Of a DNA stretch of 7,220 nt, positions 6,309 through 7,220 are shown piece after piece (the stretch's first letter is position 1; every line of letters starts with the position of its first letter). Made by a program: the position numbers and the translations under genes. The stretch spans positions 1 through 7,220 of the forward strand of contig JAGREF010000205.1 of assembly GCA_020446665.1 (NCBI GenBank), written 5' to 3'. The DNA is from Sphingomonadaceae bacterium. GTDB taxonomy: Bacteria; Pseudomonadota; Alphaproteobacteria; Sphingomonadales; Sphingomonadaceae. The notes beneath the pieces were generated by a model that was not told the origin of the DNA, ran no database searches, and worked only from the letters and a program-made list of their open reading frames with translations.

Positions 6309-6323
6309 GTGGCAAATTGCCAC
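6309..6323. repeat. Perfect 15-bp palindrome GTGGCAA-A-TTGCCAC
   Basis: The arms GTGGCAA (6309-6315) and TTGCCAC (6317-6323) are exact reverse complements around one A. It lies between the two related operator candidates but has a different sequence, so it may bind a second regulator. Its centre is about 52 bp upstream of the predicted tonB start of transcription. A hairpin role is unlikely because the loop would be too small without opening pairs. Confidence 0.5.
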
Positions 6324-6327
6324 TGAT

Positions 6328-6342
6328 TGATACAATGTATCA
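6328..6342. promoter_or_regulatory. Palindromic operator candidate 2 upstream of tonB
   Basis: TGATACA-A-TGTATCA is an exact 7-1-7 palindrome. The outer TGATA...TATCA is what the classical Fur box has, but the inner positions differ. The 7-1-7 layout is typical of Fur/Zur-family sites but not exclusive to them. It lies upstream of the -35, 56 bp centre-to-centre from candidate 1. Confidence 0.6.
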
Positions 6343-6384
6343 TTGGGGTGAGGTAAGGAAACCTTCGGGATCAGAGGGTTGCGG

Positions 6385-6404
6385 GGCAGGCCACAAGGCC
6401 CGCC
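6385..6404 (-). terminator. Weak terminator-like hairpin after the hydrolase gene
   Basis: On the minus strand GGCGGGCC pairs with GGCCTGCC around TTGT, giving 8 bp with one G-U pair, 9 nt after the hydrolase stop. No T-tract follows, so termination efficiency is doubtful. If it fails, hydrolase transcripts could read into tonB. Confidence 0.4.
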
Positions 6405-6413
6405 ACGCGCAAT

Positions 6414-7070
6414 TTACTTGATCGGGCAATCCGGCGAGAGGCGGAAATCGAGGTAATTATCGACCGAAGCCATCATGTCGTCGATTTCATTTTCGAAGAA
6501 ATGATTGGCCCGCGGGATCTCGTCATGGTGGATCGTGATGTGTTTTTGCGTGCGCAGTTTCTCGACCAGCTTGGTCACCGCGCTGGGCTGCACCACAGTA
6601 TCGGCGGCACCCTGCACAAAGATTCCGCTGGCGGGGCAGGGGGCCAGGAAGCTGAAATCATACATGTTGGCCGGCGGCGCGATGGAGATGAAGCCGCGCA
6701 CTTCCGGGCGGCGCATCAGCAATTGCATGCCGATCAACGCGCCGAAGCTGTAACCGGCGACCCAGGTCGTCTGCGCTTCGGGGTGGATCGACTGCACCCA
6801 GTCGAGCGCGGACGCGGCATCGGAAAGCTCTCCAATACCGTTGTCGAAGCTGCCCTGCGAACGGCCAACCCCGCGAAAATTGAAGCGAAGCGTGGCAAAA
6901 CCGCGATCGGCAAAGGTCTTGTACAGACGCTGCACGATGCGGTCATTCATGGTCCCGCCGCCTTGCGGATGCGGGTGCAGGATCATGGCCACGGGCGCAC
7001 GCGGGCGCGGACCGGGGGAAAAACGACCTTCGAGACGGCCTTCTGGGCCGGGAAAGATGACTGAGGGCAT
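6414..7070 (-). CDS. Alpha/beta hydrolase, COG2945-like, 218 aa
   Basis: This is a predicted cytoplasmic serine hydrolase of the short alpha/beta type without a cap domain; its substrate is unknown. The layout follows the family. HPHPQGGGTMND (32-43) forms the oxyanion-hole region. LRFNFRGVGRSQGSFDNGIG (61-80) is the highly conserved loop after strand 4. GYSFG (106-110) places the nucleophile at Ser108. VQGAADTVV (152-160) supplies Asp157, and PRANHFFE (186-193) supplies His190. The length is normal and there is no signal peptide. The start at 7070 gives the usual MPSVIFPGPEGRLEG opening; the ribosome site is only a modest CAGG 9 nt upstream. It diverges from a cysteine desulfurase and may share a control region with it. 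A role in Fe-S cluster assembly is not shown by the sequence; it may be an esterase or thioesterase. Confidence 0.93.
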   Translation of the reverse strand: MPSVIFPGPEGRLEGRFSPGPRPRAPVAMILHPHPQGGGTMNDRIVQRLYKTFADRGFATLRFNFRGVGRSQGSFDNGIGELSDAASALDWVQSIHPEAQTTWVAGYSFGALIGMQLLMRRPEVRGFISIAPPANMYDFSFLAPCPASGIFVQGAADTVVQPSAVTKLVEKLRTQKHITIHHDEIPRANHFFENEIDDMMASVDNYLDFRLSPDCPIK

Positions 7071-7078
7071 CGGGATAA

Positions 7079-7180
7079 CCTGTCAGAGCTGGCAGCCACA
7101 CGGGTAGCGCGGCGGATATGGCGGGCTATATAGTGGCCCGTGCGAATTTCGCAATCGCGCTAACCATTTCGTCTGACAGG
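7079..7180. repeat. Mirrored 9-bp leaders of the divergent hydrolase and desulfurase genes
   Basis: CCTGTCAGA (7079-7087) and TCTGACAGG (7172-7180) are exact reverse complements, one at each end of the divergent region. Each therefore reads TCTGACAGG in the sense direction of its gene. The copies lie 8 nt before the hydrolase ATG and 6 nt before the ATT at 7187. They may be paired operator half-sites or simply ribosome sites of similar sequence. Confidence 0.45.
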
Positions 7181-7220
7181 ACCCGCATTATTTCTCGCAT
7201 CTATCTCGACCACGCCGCCA
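7118..7220 (+). CDS. Cysteine desulfurase (NifS/IscS family), N-terminal fragment, start uncertain
   Basis: The last codons read RIYLDHAA, the hallmark N-terminus of class V PLP-dependent cysteine desulfurases, which take sulfur from cysteine for Fe-S clusters and thiolated products. The gene runs off the window, so the PLP lysine and catalytic cysteine are not visible. The frame is open from 7079. The only in-frame ATG is 7118 and the only GTG is 7133; both add 17-22 residues compared with the usual start two to four residues before IYLDHAA. An ATT at 7187 would give MISRIYLDHAA and has AGGA (7178-7181) 5 nt upstream, but AUU starts are rare. I list 7118 as the conservative choice and favour neither strongly. 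Family recognition is good despite the short fragment. Confidence 0.75.
   Translation, partial: MAGYIVARANFAIALTISSDRTRIISRIYLDHAA
7127..7154 (-). promoter_or_regulatory. Tentative promoter of the hydrolase gene
   Basis: The minus strand reads TTGCGA (+ strand 7149-7154), 16 nt, then TATATA (7127-7132). Each matches the consensus at 4/6. TATATA is self-complementary, so it could instead act for the divergent gene. Confidence 0.3.

Noticed and set aside
6356..6366. Small inverted repeat AAGG-AAA-CCTT downstream of the hydrolase gene
   Set aside because: A 4-bp arm repeat is expected by chance and has no supporting context.

Overview
This is a GC-rich stretch of a bacterial chromosome. The protein sequences look alphaproteobacterial, most like Sphingomonadales (Erythrobacter/Novosphingobium-type). 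The grounds are the PckA variant, the TonB with a paired-cysteine C-terminal domain, the DUF3597/DUF937 small proteins, a Tat-exported DUF885 lipoprotein, and the COG2945-type hydrolase beside a cysteine desulfurase. This placement is inferred from family resemblance only; no rRNA or other definitive marker is present. I see no mobile element, phage gene, CRISPR array, tRNA or rRNA.

Layout, left to right. (1) 1-866 (+) is the 3' half of ATP-type PEP carboxykinase (pckA), followed by a terminator-like hairpin. (2) 1010-2492 is a cluster of three small proteins of unknown function: a small two-module protein (+), a DUF3597 protein (-) and a DUF937 protein (+). A 15-bp-stem bidirectional terminator separates the first two. 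The two + strand proteins share a pair of short helical modules and look like diverged relatives. (3) 2551-3357 (+) is a class I SAM-dependent methyltransferase, convergent with and only 2 bp from (4) 3360-5207 (-), a DUF885 putative metallopeptidase lipoprotein that may be translated from a leaderless mRNA. (5) 5306-5524 (+) is a 72-residue two-helix membrane protein whose stop codon overlaps the stop of (6) 5521-6204 (-), a TonB energy transducer. (7) 6205-6413 is the tonB control region, with a candidate promoter, two related 7-1-7 palindromes and a third, unrelated palindrome. (8) 6414-7070 (-) is an alpha/beta hydrolase. (9) The right edge holds the first codons of a cysteine desulfurase (+), diverging from the hydrolase. 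Its start codon is unclear and its leader mirrors that of the hydrolase.

The genes do not form one pathway: most are single transcription units facing toward or away from each other. PckA is gluconeogenic, TonB energises outer-membrane uptake, DUF885 is probably a cell-envelope peptidase, and the desulfurase supplies sulfur for Fe-S clusters. I do not see a clearly new multi-gene system. The points most worth a second look are the tonB operator array, the mirrored leader with a possible AUU start at the right edge, and the DUF937/DUF3597 small-protein cluster.
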